Shown in pieces: positions 1 through 6,362 of a stretch of DNA of 6,584 nt; within the stretch, counting starts at the first letter, position 1, and every line of letters begins with the position of its first letter. The position numbers and the translations under genes were made by a program. The notes beneath the pieces were generated by a model, which was not told the DNA's origin, did not search any database, and worked only from the letters and a program-made list of their open reading frames with translations. Where the stretch lies: the NCBI GenBank assembly GCA_030590525.1, contig JAUUYI010000122.1:1-6584 (forward strand). Direction: 5' to 3'. This DNA is from Sedimenticola sp. (GTDB lineage: Bacteria; Pseudomonadota; Gammaproteobacteria; Chromatiales; Chromatiaceae).

Positions 1-38
1 ATCGCTTGTTCCCTTGATCAAGTGGGTGGATTACCGTT

Positions 39-90
39 GTAGGGCCGAATTCATTCGGCCGATTCGGTGGTCGAATAAATTCGACCCTAC
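39..90. repeat. Inverted pair of GTAG-headed REP units (BIME-like)
   Basis: Two short palindromic units face each other. The left unit is GTAG (39-42) followed by the perfect palindrome GGCCGAAT-TC-ATTCGGCC (43-60). The right unit is GGTCGAAT-AA-ATTCGACC (69-86) followed by CTAC (87-90). The 8-nt spacer is 61-68. The halves also pair with each other as one long hairpin (38-60 with 69-91, 20 of 23 Watson-Crick pairs plus one G-T). A GTAG head next to a short palindrome is the known signature of REP elements moved by RAYT transposases, and two in inverted orientation form a BIME. No transposase gene is in the window. Bases 1-37 to the left hold nothing I can name. Confidence 0.75.
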
Positions 91-125
91 ATTTCTGCTG
101 ACAGCAATGAACTCCGAAACTTGAG

Positions 126-165
126 TTCTCAATAACCCGGGGCAAACGGGCAGGGTTATTGAGGA
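126..165 (+). promoter_or_regulatory. Strong stem-loop upstream of glyA
   Basis: CTCAATAACCC (128-138) pairs perfectly with GGGTTATTGAG (153-163) around a 14-nt loop. Two further pairs (one A-T, one G-T) extend the base to 126 and 165. No T-run follows on either strand, so it is not a standard intrinsic terminator. TTGAG at 121-125 can also pair with CTCAA at 128-132, giving a competing small hairpin. It could be the end of an upstream transcript or a control element for glyA; the sequence does not decide. Confidence 0.5.
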
Positions 166-202
166 ATTACAATGATCGGTGGCTGCTCCTGTTCCCGGTG
201 GG

Positions 203-231
203 CAGACCTTTTGTTTCAAGGCTGTTAAAAT
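203..231 (+). promoter_or_regulatory. Possible sigma-70 promoter of glyA
   Basis: TAAAAT at 226-231 matches the -10 consensus in five of six bases. A weak -35 (CAGACC, 203-208, with the GAC core) lies 17 bp upstream. Transcription would start near 238, leaving a leader of about 24 nt before the glyA ATG. The -35 is poor, so the call is tentative. Confidence 0.4.
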
Positions 232-261
232 GATCGCTTTGTCCCCGGTGGAGCAGGTTTC

Positions 262-1515
262 ATGTTCAGCAAAGATATGCAAATCAGTGGCTATGACGAC
301 GAACTCTGGGCGGCGATCCAGGCTGAAGAGCGGCGGCAGGAGGAGCACATCGAGCTGATCGCCTCGGAAAACTATACCAGCCCACGGGTGATGCAGGCGC
401 AAGGCTCTGTTTTGACCAACAAATACGCGGAGGGATACCCCGGAAAGCGCTACTATGGTGGCTGTGAATATGTAGACCAGGCGGAGCAGCTGGCGATAGA
501 TCGGGCAAAGGAGCTGTTCGGTGCCGATTACGCCAATGTACAGCCTCACTCCGGCTCCCAGGCCAATGCCGCTGTCTACATGGCGTTGTGCCAGCCCGGT
601 GACACGATACTGGGAATGAGCCTGGCCGATGGTGGGCATCTGACCCATGGAGCAAAACCCAGTTTCTCCGGCAAGATCTACCATGCAGTGCAGTACGGGC
701 TGGATCCGGCCAGTGGTGAAATTGATTATGCCCAGGTAGACCGTCTTGCCCGGGAGCACCAGCCGAAGGTGGTCGTGGCGGGTTTTTCCGCCTACTCGCG
801 CGTAGTGGACTGGGCGCGTTTTCGGGCCATCGCCGATGAGGCAGGGGCATTCCTGTTCGTGGACATGGCCCACGTGGCCGGGCTGGTCGCGGCGGGGCTT
901 TACCCCAGCCCGGTGCAGATCGCTGATGTCACTACGACTACGACCCACAAGACCCTGCGCGGCCCCCGGGGGGGGCTGATCCTGGCCAAAGGTAACCCGG
1001 AGATCGAGAAAAAGCTCAACTCCCTGGTCTTTCCCGGCACCCAGGGTGGACCCCTGATGCATGTCATTGCGGCCAAGGCGGTGGCGTTCAAAGAGGCGAT
1101 GGAGCCTGGTTTCAAGGCATATCAGGCTCAGGTGCTCGGCAACGCGCGGGCCATGGCGCAGATCTTCATCGACCGGGGGTATGATGTGGTCTCCGGTGGT
1201 ACCGACGATCATCTGTTTCTGGTCAGTTTCATCCAGGCGGGCCTTACTGGCAAATCGGTGGATGCCTGGCTGGGCGCTGCCAATATCACCGTGAACATGA
1301 ATGCAGTTCCCAACGACCCCCAGTCCCCGTTCGTCACCAGTGGTATCCGGGTTGGTACGCCGGCACTCACCACCCGCGGTGCCAATGAACAGGAGGCGGC
1401 TGAACTGGCCGGCTGGATGTGCGACATCATCGATGACCGGGGCAGCCAGGAGACCATCGATCGGATAAAGGCCAGGGCCCTTGAATTCTGCGAACGCCAC
1501 CCCGTCTATGTTTAA
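262..1515 (+). CDS. glyA: Serine hydroxymethyltransferase
   Basis: PLP-dependent cytosolic enzyme that converts serine and tetrahydrofolate to glycine and 5,10-methylene-tetrahydrofolate, the main source of one-carbon units. The 417 residues equal the length of E. coli GlyA and align with it end to end. Visible family motifs are [12 protein letters not shown] (29-40), [15 protein letters not shown] (53-67), the PLP-lysine segment TTTTHKTL with the Schiff-base lysine at K230, GPRGGL just after it, and VFPGTQGGP. The ATG at 262 is supported by GGAG (250-253) 8 nt upstream and by the N-terminus matching the family. A run of eight G (968-975) encodes part of GPRGGL. The stop codon TAA forms the base of the large hairpin that follows. 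The gene is probably transcribed from its own promoter near 203-231. Identity is essentially certain. Confidence 0.98.
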   Translation: MFSKDMQISGYDDELWAAIQAEERRQEEHIELIASENYTSPRVMQAQGSVLTNKYAEGYPGKRYYGGCEYVDQAEQLAIDRAKELFGADYANVQPHSGSQANAAVYMALCQPGDTILGMSLADGGHLTHGAKPSFSGKIYHAVQYGLDPASGEIDYAQVDRLAREHQPKVVVAGFSAYSRVVDWARFRAIADEAGAFLFVDMAHVAGLVAAGLYPSPVQIADVTTTTTHKTLRGPRGGLILAKGNPEIEKKLNSLVFPGTQGGPLMHVIAAKAVAFKEAMEPGFKAYQAQVLGNARAMAQIFIDRGYDVVSGGTDDHLFLVSFIQAGLTGKSVDAWLGAANITVNMNAVPNDPQSPFVTSGIRVGTPALTTRGANEQEAAELAGWMCDIIDDRGSQETIDRIKARALEFCERHPVYV

Positions 1516-1602
1516 AAACAGGACCGAGGACCGAGGACCGGGGACCAAGGGTCCTTTTCTGTTTGCCTCGGTCCCCGGTCCTCGGTCCTAGGTCCTGTTT
1601 TT
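1514..1602 (+). repeat. Giant hairpin of inverted heptamer repeats between glyA and nrdR
   Basis: The left arm 1514-1550 and right arm 1566-1602 pair at 35 of 37 positions (mismatches 1526/1590 and 1547/1569) around a 15-nt loop (1551-1565). The left arm holds four tandem heptamers: GGACCGA, GGACCGA, GGACCGG, GGACCAA (1521-1548). The right arm holds their inverted counterparts (1567-1594). A5 and T5 form the base, so on either strand the GC-rich stem ends in a U-run, as in a bidirectional intrinsic terminator. The arm starts inside the glyA stop codon and ends 3 nt before the nrdR ATG. Whether it terminates, protects mRNA 3' ends or controls nrdR is inference. Confidence 0.8.
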
Positions 1603-1605
1603 CCC

Positions 1606-2115
1606 ATGCGTTGCCCTTTCTGTGGTGCCCAGGAGACCAAGGTGATCGATTCCCGTCTGTTCGGGGATGGTGATCAGGTGCGTCGCCGTCGTGCGTGCAC
1701 GGTTTGCAAAGAGCGCTTCACCACCTATGAGACGGCGGAGCTGAATCTGCCTCGGGTGGTCAAGCAGGACGGGAGCCGGGTGCTCTTCGATGGGCGTAAG
1801 CTGGCCTCTGGTATCTCGCGGGCGCTGGAGAAGCGTCCGGTCAGTTCCGACCAATTGGATGATCTCCTGGGTCGAATTCGCCGCCGGCTGTTGGCTGCGG
1901 GAGAGCGGGAGATCCCCTCCCGGCAGATCGGGGAGTGGGTCATGGATGAGTTGCGCAGGCTGGATCAGGTGGCCTATGTCCGTTTTGCCTCGGTCTATCG
2001 CAAGTTCGAGGATGTCAACGCCTTCAGGGAGGAGATCGAGCGCCTGGAGAGCCAACTGCCACCCGAGGTGCGCAGGCATCAGCTGGATCTGCTGGGGCGG
2101 GACTCAGACGATTAG
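1606..2115 (+). CDS. nrdR: Transcriptional repressor NrdR of ribonucleotide reductase genes
   Basis: Zinc-ribbon and ATP-cone regulator that senses ATP/dATP and represses ribonucleotide reductase operons by binding NrdR boxes. The zinc ribbon is clear: C3-P-F-C6 and C31-x-x-C34, with the basic stretch RRRR at 26-29. The ATP-cone follows (about 46-136), with family segments [23 protein letters not shown] and [15 protein letters not shown]. At 169 residues it is about 20 longer than E. coli NrdR (149); the extra is a charged C-terminal tail. The start is fixed by the conserved MxCPFC N-terminus. There is no Shine-Dalgarno, because the bases upstream are the arm of the giant hairpin. It lies in the same reading frame as glyA. 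It is the first gene of the nrdR-rib-nusB cluster, as in E. coli. I saw no NrdR box in the window. Confidence 0.97.
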   Translation: MRCPFCGAQETKVIDSRLFGDGDQVRRRRACTVCKERFTTYETAELNLPRVVKQDGSRVLFDGRKLASGISRALEKRPVSSDQLDDLLGRIRRRLLAAGEREIPSRQIGEWVMDELRRLDQVAYVRFASVYRKFEDVNAFREEIERLESQLPPEVRRHQLDLLGRDSDD

Positions 2116-2204
2116 GAGCCTGTCGGATTTAACGCTAATTGCATCTCCATGAACGCTGACAAACCCACTGAACCCGTAATTATCACATGGATAGAGCACT
2201 GAGA

Positions 2205-3323
2205 ATGAGCGCCGAGGACCACGGATATATGGCCCGGGCCCTGCGGTTGGCGCGGAGAGGGCTCTACACCACCCATCCCAATCCCCGGGTCGGCTGTGTG
2301 CTGGTACATGATGACATCATCGTGGGTGAAGGTTTTCATCGTCGCGCCGGTGAGCCTCATGCGGAACGCAATGCCCTGGCGATGGCGGGGGCGCGTGCCC
2401 GCGATGCCACTGCCTATGTCACCCTTGAGCCCTGCTCCCACCACGGCCGTACCCCCCCCTGCGCCGATGGTCTGCTGGAGGCCGGTGTGCGGCGGGTGGT
2501 GGTCGCCATGGCCGACCCCAACCCGCTGGTGGCGGGGCAGGGGCTGGAGACTCTGCGCCATGTCGGGGTTTTGGTGGAGTCCGGCCTGCTGGAACCGGAG
2601 GCCCGTCTGCTCAATGCCGGTTTTATTAAACGCATGCAGCGGGGGCGGCCTCTGGTGCGTTGCAAGCTGGCCCAGAGCTTGGATGGCCGGACTGCCATGG
2701 CCAGTGGTGAAAGCAAGTGGATCACAGGGGTGGCGGCACGGCGGGACGTGCAGCGGCTGCGGGCACGCAGTGACGCCATTGTCACCGGAATAGGCACGGT
2801 GCTGGCGGACGATCCCTCCATGACCGTGCGGCTGGGGGTGGAGGAGTTGCCCGGCGTGGAGTCGGAAGCGTATCTCCCCAGCCCACTGCGGGTGGTACTC
2901 GATCCTGCTGGGGAGATGCCCGCGGGAACACGGATGTTGCGGTTGCCGGGGGATACCCTGATCTTCTGCTCCGTTGCAACGGAAGAACGAATGGATGCCC
3001 TCAGGCGCGCCGGGGCCGAGGTGGAGCGGCTGCCGGGCGATGACAAACGGGTGGAGCTGGATGCGGTATTCGAACGGCTGGCCCGACGAGAGGTCAATGA
3101 GGTGCTACTCGAGGCCGGACCCACCCTGGCCGGCGCGGCGCTGGCAGGTGGGCAGATCGACGAGTTACTGATCTACACCGCGCCCCTGATCATGGGGAGC
3201 CGGGCACGTGGGCTGTTCAACCTGCCCGGGCTGGAGCGAATGGGGGACCGGATCGAGTTGGAGATAGAAGATATGCGGATGGTCGGACGGGATCTGCGTG
3301 TCACCGCCAGGCCCCGGGTTTGA
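2205..3323 (+). CDS. ribD: Bifunctional riboflavin deaminase/reductase RibD
   Basis: Carries out the second and third steps of the purine branch of riboflavin synthesis: deamination of the diaminopyrimidine phosphate, then NADPH reduction of the ribosyl side chain. Numbered from this start, the deaminase domain has the zinc motif HAE (H52, E54) and PC...PPC (C77, C86) within TLEPCSHHGRTPPC. The reductase domain begins near residue 149, with KLAQSLDGRTAMASGESKW and later EAGPTLAG. The 372 residues compare with 367 in E. coli. I chose the ATG at 2205 because it aligns with the E. coli start and has AGAG (2193-2196) 8 nt upstream. An in-frame ATG at 2187 would add six residues but has no Shine-Dalgarno. 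A run of eight C (2452-2459) encodes T-P-P just before the zinc ligand C86. Confidence 0.97.
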   Translation: MSAEDHGYMARALRLARRGLYTTHPNPRVGCVLVHDDIIVGEGFHRRAGEPHAERNALAMAGARARDATAYVTLEPCSHHGRTPPCADGLLEAGVRRVVVAMADPNPLVAGQGLETLRHVGVLVESGLLEPEARLLNAGFIKRMQRGRPLVRCKLAQSLDGRTAMASGESKWITGVAARRDVQRLRARSDAIVTGIGTVLADDPSMTVRLGVEELPGVESEAYLPSPLRVVLDPAGEMPAGTRMLRLPGDTLIFCSVATEERMDALRRAGAEVERLPGDDKRVELDAVFERLARREVNEVLLEAGPTLAGAALAGGQIDELLIYTAPLIMGSRARGLFNLPGLERMGDRIELEIEDMRMVGRDLRVTARPRV

Positions 3324-3371
3324 GAGAGGTTCTCACAGCAGAATGTCGTTAAACAGGGGGAGTGGCAACAG

Positions 3372-4034
3372 ATGTTCACAGGCATCATTCAGGGCATAGG
3401 GAGACTGACCGGGATGGAGCAGCGGGGTGGAGACGCTTTGCTGCACATCCACACCGGCGGGCTGGGGCTGGATGACGTGGCTCTGGGTGACAGTATTGCG
3501 ACCAATGGTGTCTGCCTTACTGTGGTGGCGCTGAGGGGAGATGGTTACAGCGCAGATGTCTCTCGTGAGACCCTGGATCTCACCACCCTGGGCGGGCTGA
3601 AACCGGGTAATCCGGTCAACCTGGAGAAGGCCCTCACCCTGGGCGCCCCGCTCGGGGGCCATCTGGTGAGCGGACATGTGGATGGGGTCGGCCGGGTGCT
3701 GGAGCGAAAGCGGGACGCACGCTCTATCCGCTTTCGCATCGAGGCCCCGGCGGAGTTGGCCCGGTATATCGCTCATAAGGGCTCTATCTGTATCGACGGG
3801 GCCAGCCTTACGGTAAACGGGGTGAACGGGAACCGGTTCGAGTTGAACATCGTTCCCCACACCCTGCAGCAGACCATCATGGCCGATTACCAGGCTGGTG
3901 CCCGGGTTAATCTGGAGGTGGATCTGATCGCCCGTTACCTGGAGCGTCTGCTGCTGGGTGAGCGGGCGGCCGAGCCTGCAACCACTGAAGAGGGTGTCAC
4001 CCTGGAGTTGCTGGGTCGGCGGGGGTTTCGGTAG
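3372..4034 (+). CDS. ribE: Riboflavin synthase, alpha subunit
   Basis: Catalyses dismutation of two 6,7-dimethyl-8-ribityllumazine molecules into riboflavin and the diaminopyrimidine, the last step of the pathway (the gene is named ribC in E. coli, ribE elsewhere). The protein has the two-lumazine-binding-repeat structure: repeat 1 is residues 1 to about 97, starting MFTGI and carrying NGVCLTV (45-51); repeat 2 carries DGASLTV (142-148). GGHLVSGHVDG (95-105) joins them. Residues at family active-site positions are present: S41, C48, H97, K136, S145 and D184. Length 220 is typical (213 in E. coli). A strong Shine-Dalgarno (GGGGGAG, 3356-3362) sits 9 nt before the ATG. It follows ribD by 48 bp, with no promoter visible between them. 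Confidence 0.97.
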   Translation: MFTGIIQGIGRLTGMEQRGGDALLHIHTGGLGLDDVALGDSIATNGVCLTVVALRGDGYSADVSRETLDLTTLGGLKPGNPVNLEKALTLGAPLGGHLVSGHVDGVGRVLERKRDARSIRFRIEAPAELARYIAHKGSICIDGASLTVNGVNGNRFELNIVPHTLQQTIMADYQAGARVNLEVDLIARYLERLLLGERAAEPATTEEGVTLELLGRRGFR

Positions 4035-4117
4035 TCAGAGGTCAGAAGACAGAAGCGTAGTTCGGGCGGAGCCTGATCGGAATTCCGGGGGCGGTGCGCA
4101 CGGCTGCGGTGCGCACC
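4034..4117. repeat. Heptamer repeat and GGTGCGCAC hairpin downstream of ribE
   Basis: Three tandem heptamers GTCAGAG, GTCAGAA, GACAGAA (4034-4054) begin on the last base of the ribE stop codon. Further on, GGTGCGCAC (4093-4101) pairs perfectly with GTGCGCACC (4109-4117) over a 7-nt loop; GCGGTGCGCAC is also directly repeated (4091-4101, 4106-4116). Between them is a 10-bp palindrome CGGAATTCCG (4078-4087). No T-run directly follows the hairpin, so terminator function is uncertain. The stretch looks like piled-up interspersed repeats. Confidence 0.55.
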
Positions 4118-4130
4118 ATGGACCTGCAAT

Positions 4131-4159
4131 TTTCCTCACTTAGCCACCTTTGTTATAAT
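4131..4159 (+). promoter_or_regulatory. Extended -10 promoter upstream of ribBX
   Basis: TATAAT at 4154-4159 is a perfect -10, preceded by TG in the extended -10 position (TGTTATAAT, 4151-4159). The -35 is weak (TTTCCT, 4131-4136) with a 17-bp spacer, as is usual for extended -10 promoters. Transcription would start near 4166. It would give ribBX-ribH-nusB its own transcript, independent of nrdR-ribD-ribE. The resulting leader of about 48 nt is too short to hold an FMN riboswitch. Confidence 0.65.
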
Positions 4160-4170
4160 TAATCGTTTCC

Positions 4171-4197
4171 ATGTTTGAAAAGCGTCTTAATAGATAG
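4171..4197 (+). CDS. Possible 8-codon leader peptide upstream of ribBX
   Basis: An ATG about five bases after the predicted transcription start opens a reading frame MFEKRLNR ending in TAG, 16 nt before the ribBX ATG. It would be translated almost leaderless. The stop lies in the AGAGA stretch that is the only candidate ribosome site for ribBX, so translation of the two could be coupled. Short frames like this arise by chance; nothing beyond position supports it. Confidence 0.2.
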   Translation: MFEKRLNR

Positions 4198-4213
4198 AGA
4201 AAATCGCCCGGTG

Positions 4214-5332
4214 ATGGAACTCAATACGACTGAAGATATTATCGAGGATCTGCGTCAGGGCCGGATGGTCATCATCATGGACGACGAAGATCGTGAGAAT
4301 GAGGGTGATCTGGTGATGGCGGCGGAGATGGTCACACCCGAGGCGATCAACTTCATGGCCCGCTATGGCCGTGGTCTGATCTGCCTGACCCTCAGTAAGG
4401 AGCGCTGCCAGCAGTTACGCCTGCCGTTGATGGTGGGTATCAACGAGTCGCCCCACGCCACCAACTTCACCGTCTCGATCGAAGCGGCGGAAGGCGTCAC
4501 AACCGGCATCTCCGCGGCAGATCGTGCCACCACGGTGCTGGCGGCGGTAAAAGCGGGTGCGGCACCCCTGGATCTGGTTCAGCCGGGCCATATCTTTCCG
4601 CTGATGGCGCAGCCCGGGGGTGTGCTGGTGCGGGCCGGGCATACCGAGGCGGGCTGCGATCTGGCGCGACTGGCAGGGCGGGAGCCGGCGGCAGTGATAG
4701 TCGAGATCCTCAATGAAGATGGCTCCATGGCCCGGCGGTCCGATCTGGAACAGGTGGCCCGGGCGCATGGTTTGAAGATCGGCACCATTGCTGATCTCAT
4801 TCAATATCGGGTGCAGAACGAGAAGACGGTGGAACGGGTAAGCGAATGCACCCTGCCGTCGCGCTACGGGGACTTTCGGCTGGTAGCCTATCAAGACTGC
4901 ATCGACAACGAACTGCATCTGGCGCTGGTTATGGGCGAACTGGACCCGGCCCGGCCTACCCTGGTCCGAGTGCATATGCAGAATACCCTGTGCGACCTGT
5001 TTGCGCCGGTCCATGAGGGGTGTGGCTGGCCTATCGCCAACGCCATGCGCTGTGTGGCGAAGGAGGGAGCGGGGGTGATCGTGGTGTTGCGCAATCACGA
5101 CACCAGCCGGGAGATCATACAACGCATGCGGGATATACAGTTCCAGGGCAGTGAGAAGGATGAGTGGATCAATCCTGCAGAGGCCAGCAAACACCTGCGT
5201 ACCTTTGGTGTGGGGGCGCAGATCCTGGCCGACATCGGAGTACGGAAGATGCGGGTGTTGAGCGCTCCCAAGAGTCTGCACGGCATCTCTGGGTTCGACC
5301 TGGAAGTGATCGAGTATGTTGAGTGCAAGTGA
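4214..5332 (+). CDS. ribBX: 3,4-dihydroxy-2-butanone 4-phosphate synthase fused to a degenerate GTP cyclohydrolase II-like domain (RibBX)
   Basis: The N-terminal RibB domain (1 to about 200) converts ribulose 5-phosphate to 3,4-dihydroxy-2-butanone 4-phosphate, the four-carbon unit of riboflavin. Its active-site motifs are intact: DDEDRENE (23-30), [14 protein letters not shown] (94-107) and HTEA (143-146). The C-terminal domain (about 205-372) is RibA-like in outline, with RVH at 252-254. By eye alignment with E. coli RibA, only one of the three zinc cysteines remains (C270); the other two positions are N and E. The HRQEGRNIGL catalytic stretch is also gone. Known hybrids of this type, called RibBX, lack cyclohydrolase II activity, so I infer RibB activity only. 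The ATG at 4214 matches family starts; the Shine-Dalgarno (AGAGA, 4196-4200) is weak and rather far. An in-frame TTG at 4175 is unlikely. Often annotated ribBA. Confidence 0.93.
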   Translation: MELNTTEDIIEDLRQGRMVIIMDDEDRENEGDLVMAAEMVTPEAINFMARYGRGLICLTLSKERCQQLRLPLMVGINESPHATNFTVSIEAAEGVTTGISAADRATTVLAAVKAGAAPLDLVQPGHIFPLMAQPGGVLVRAGHTEAGCDLARLAGREPAAVIVEILNEDGSMARRSDLEQVARAHGLKIGTIADLIQYRVQNEKTVERVSECTLPSRYGDFRLVAYQDCIDNELHLALVMGELDPARPTLVRVHMQNTLCDLFAPVHEGCGWPIANAMRCVAKEGAGVIVVLRNHDTSREIIQRMRDIQFQGSEKDEWINPAEASKHLRTFGVGAQILADIGVRKMRVLSAPKSLHGISGFDLEVIEYVECK

Positions 5333-5385
5333 GTTGTAACCCCCCCATCTGAAACAGAATTCAAATCCATCGAAGGTTCAAGATT

Positions 5386-5856
5386 ATGGCAATCAATACG
5401 ATCGAAGGCGCACTTACGATACAAAATGCGCGGTTCTGCCTGGTGGTGGCCCGGTTCAACGGCTTTATCGTCGAGAGTCTGTTGGATGGAGCGGTCGATG
5501 CCCTGAAGCGACACGGGGCGGACGAGTCGGAGATGACTATCGTACGGGTACCGGGGGCATTCGAGATGCCGCTGGCGCTGGATCGGATTGCCGCCAGGGG
5601 GGGGTATGATGCCATTGTCGCGCTGGGTGCCGTGATCCGCGGCGGCACGCCCCATTTCGACTATGTGGCCGGTGAGTGCATCAAGGGCATGGCCCAGGTG
5701 AGCCTGAAGCATGGGGTGCCGATCGCGTTCGGTGTGCTTACCGTCGATACCCTCGAACAGGCCATCGAGCGGGCCGGTACCAAGGCCGGTAACAAGGGCG
5801 CCGAGGCCGCGATATCGGCGCTGGAGATGGTCAACCTGCTGCGTCAGATCGACTGA
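5386..5856 (+). CDS. ribH: 6,7-dimethyl-8-ribityllumazine synthase
   Basis: Condenses the RibD-pathway diaminopyrimidine with dihydroxybutanone phosphate from RibBX to make 6,7-dimethyl-8-ribityllumazine, the substrate of riboflavin synthase; family members assemble into large oligomers or capsids. The 156 residues equal the E. coli length. Substrate-binding segments are visible in order: ARFN (22-25), PGAFE (56-60), [11 protein letters not shown] (81-91, with the catalytic histidine at H90), GVLT (116-119) and [10 protein letters not shown] (129-138). GAAGG (as CGAAGG, with GAAGG at 5372-5376) sits 9 nt before the ATG. The gap after ribBX is 53 bp with no terminator, so co-transcription is likely. 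A run of eight G (5597-5604) lies in the coding sequence. The stop overlaps the nusB start by one base. Confidence 0.97.
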   Translation: MAINTIEGALTIQNARFCLVVARFNGFIVESLLDGAVDALKRHGADESEMTIVRVPGAFEMPLALDRIAARGGYDAIVALGAVIRGGTPHFDYVAGECIKGMAQVSLKHGVPIAFGVLTVDTLEQAIERAGTKAGNKGAEAAISALEMVNLLRQID

Positions 5857-6287
5857 TGAGTCATGAGCGGAGTCAGGCCCGCCATCGGGCCGTGCAGGCC
5901 ATCTACCAGTGGCAGATTACCGGCCAGGATATTCGGGAGATCCGGGACCAGTTTCTGGGCAATGAAGAGGGCGGTCGCTTCGAGGTCCCCTATTTCGACA
6001 AGCTGTTGAGTGGGGTGCCGGCCCACGTGAGTGAGGTCGACAAGCAGCTTGCCCTCTGCCTGGATCGCTCTATCGAGAGTGTCGATCCGGTGGAACGTGC
6101 CATCCTCCGTCTGGGCGCATACGAGTTGATCCATCAGCCGGAGGTGCCTTACCGGGTGATCATCAACGAAGCGGTAGAACTGGCCAAGGTGTTCGGTTCC
6201 GAGCAAGGCCACCGCTACGTCAACGGCGTACTCGACAAGCTGGCCCGTGACGTGCGCAAGGCCGAACAGGGGCGTCAGACCCGCTAG
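5856..6287 (+). CDS. nusB: Transcription antitermination factor NusB
   Basis: RNA-binding partner of NusE (S10) in the rRNA antitermination complex, where it binds boxA. The 143 residues (139 in E. coli) form the all-helical NusB fold with the arginine-rich start SQARHRAVQAIYQWQ (6-20), then VERAILRLGAYEL (79-91), INEAVELAKVFG (103-114) and YVNGVLDK (121-128). The ATG shares its A with the ribH stop (TGATG), and no convincing Shine-Dalgarno is present, so translation is probably coupled to ribH. The stop codon TAG is inside the 8-bp target duplication of the MITE inserted two bases downstream; the reading frame itself is intact. Gammaproteobacterial nusB is usually followed by thiL, which would lie beyond the window. 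Confidence 0.97.
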   Translation: MSHERSQARHRAVQAIYQWQITGQDIREIRDQFLGNEEGGRFEVPYFDKLLSGVPAHVSEVDKQLALCLDRSIESVDPVERAILRLGAYELIHQPEVPYRVIINEAVELAKVFGSEQGHRYVNGVLDKLARDVRKAEQGRQTR

Positions 6288-6362
6288 GACTGCCCTTTAC
6301 CCATACCTTTCAAAACTCACACGGAGACGCGGAAGCACGGAGAAAATAAATAAAAACAGGGA

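Noticed and set aside
2..124. Open + frame at the left edge that could be the end of an upstream gene
   Set aside because: It runs through both REP units before stopping at 122-124, so most of it is repeat DNA, and I do not recognise the peptide. A gene may end somewhere in 1-42, but this cannot be shown.
31..1548. Long open frame on the - strand across glyA (about 505 codons)
   Set aside because: It is antisense to the well-conserved glyA, begins in the giant hairpin and runs into the REP pair. Its product is unlike any protein I know. It is a by-product of GC-rich codon use.
1514..1602. CRISPR-like array, from the repeated GGACCGA units
   Set aside because: Units are contiguous heptamers without spacers and are mirrored into a hairpin; no cas gene is present.
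2116..2204. Promoter between nrdR and ribD (TTGCAT at 2139 and TAATTAT at 2177)
   Set aside because: The spacing is about 32 bp and the second box fits the -10 poorly; co-transcription with nrdR is simpler.
3321..3335. Small hairpin TGAGA/TCTCA at the end of ribD
   Set aside because: Only five pairs and no T-run; too weak to call a terminator.
4035..4213. FMN (RFN) riboswitch before ribBX
   Set aside because: The leader from the predicted promoter is about 48 nt, and I cannot see the conserved RFN core. None was seen before ribD either.
4175..4213. TTG start extending ribBX by 13 residues
   Set aside because: The extra residues have no counterpart in the family, TTG is a rare start, and the ATG at 4214 gives the usual N-terminus.
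4415..5281. 288-codon open frame on the - strand inside ribBX
   Set aside because: It mirrors ribBX codons, has no ribosome site and no recognisable protein features.
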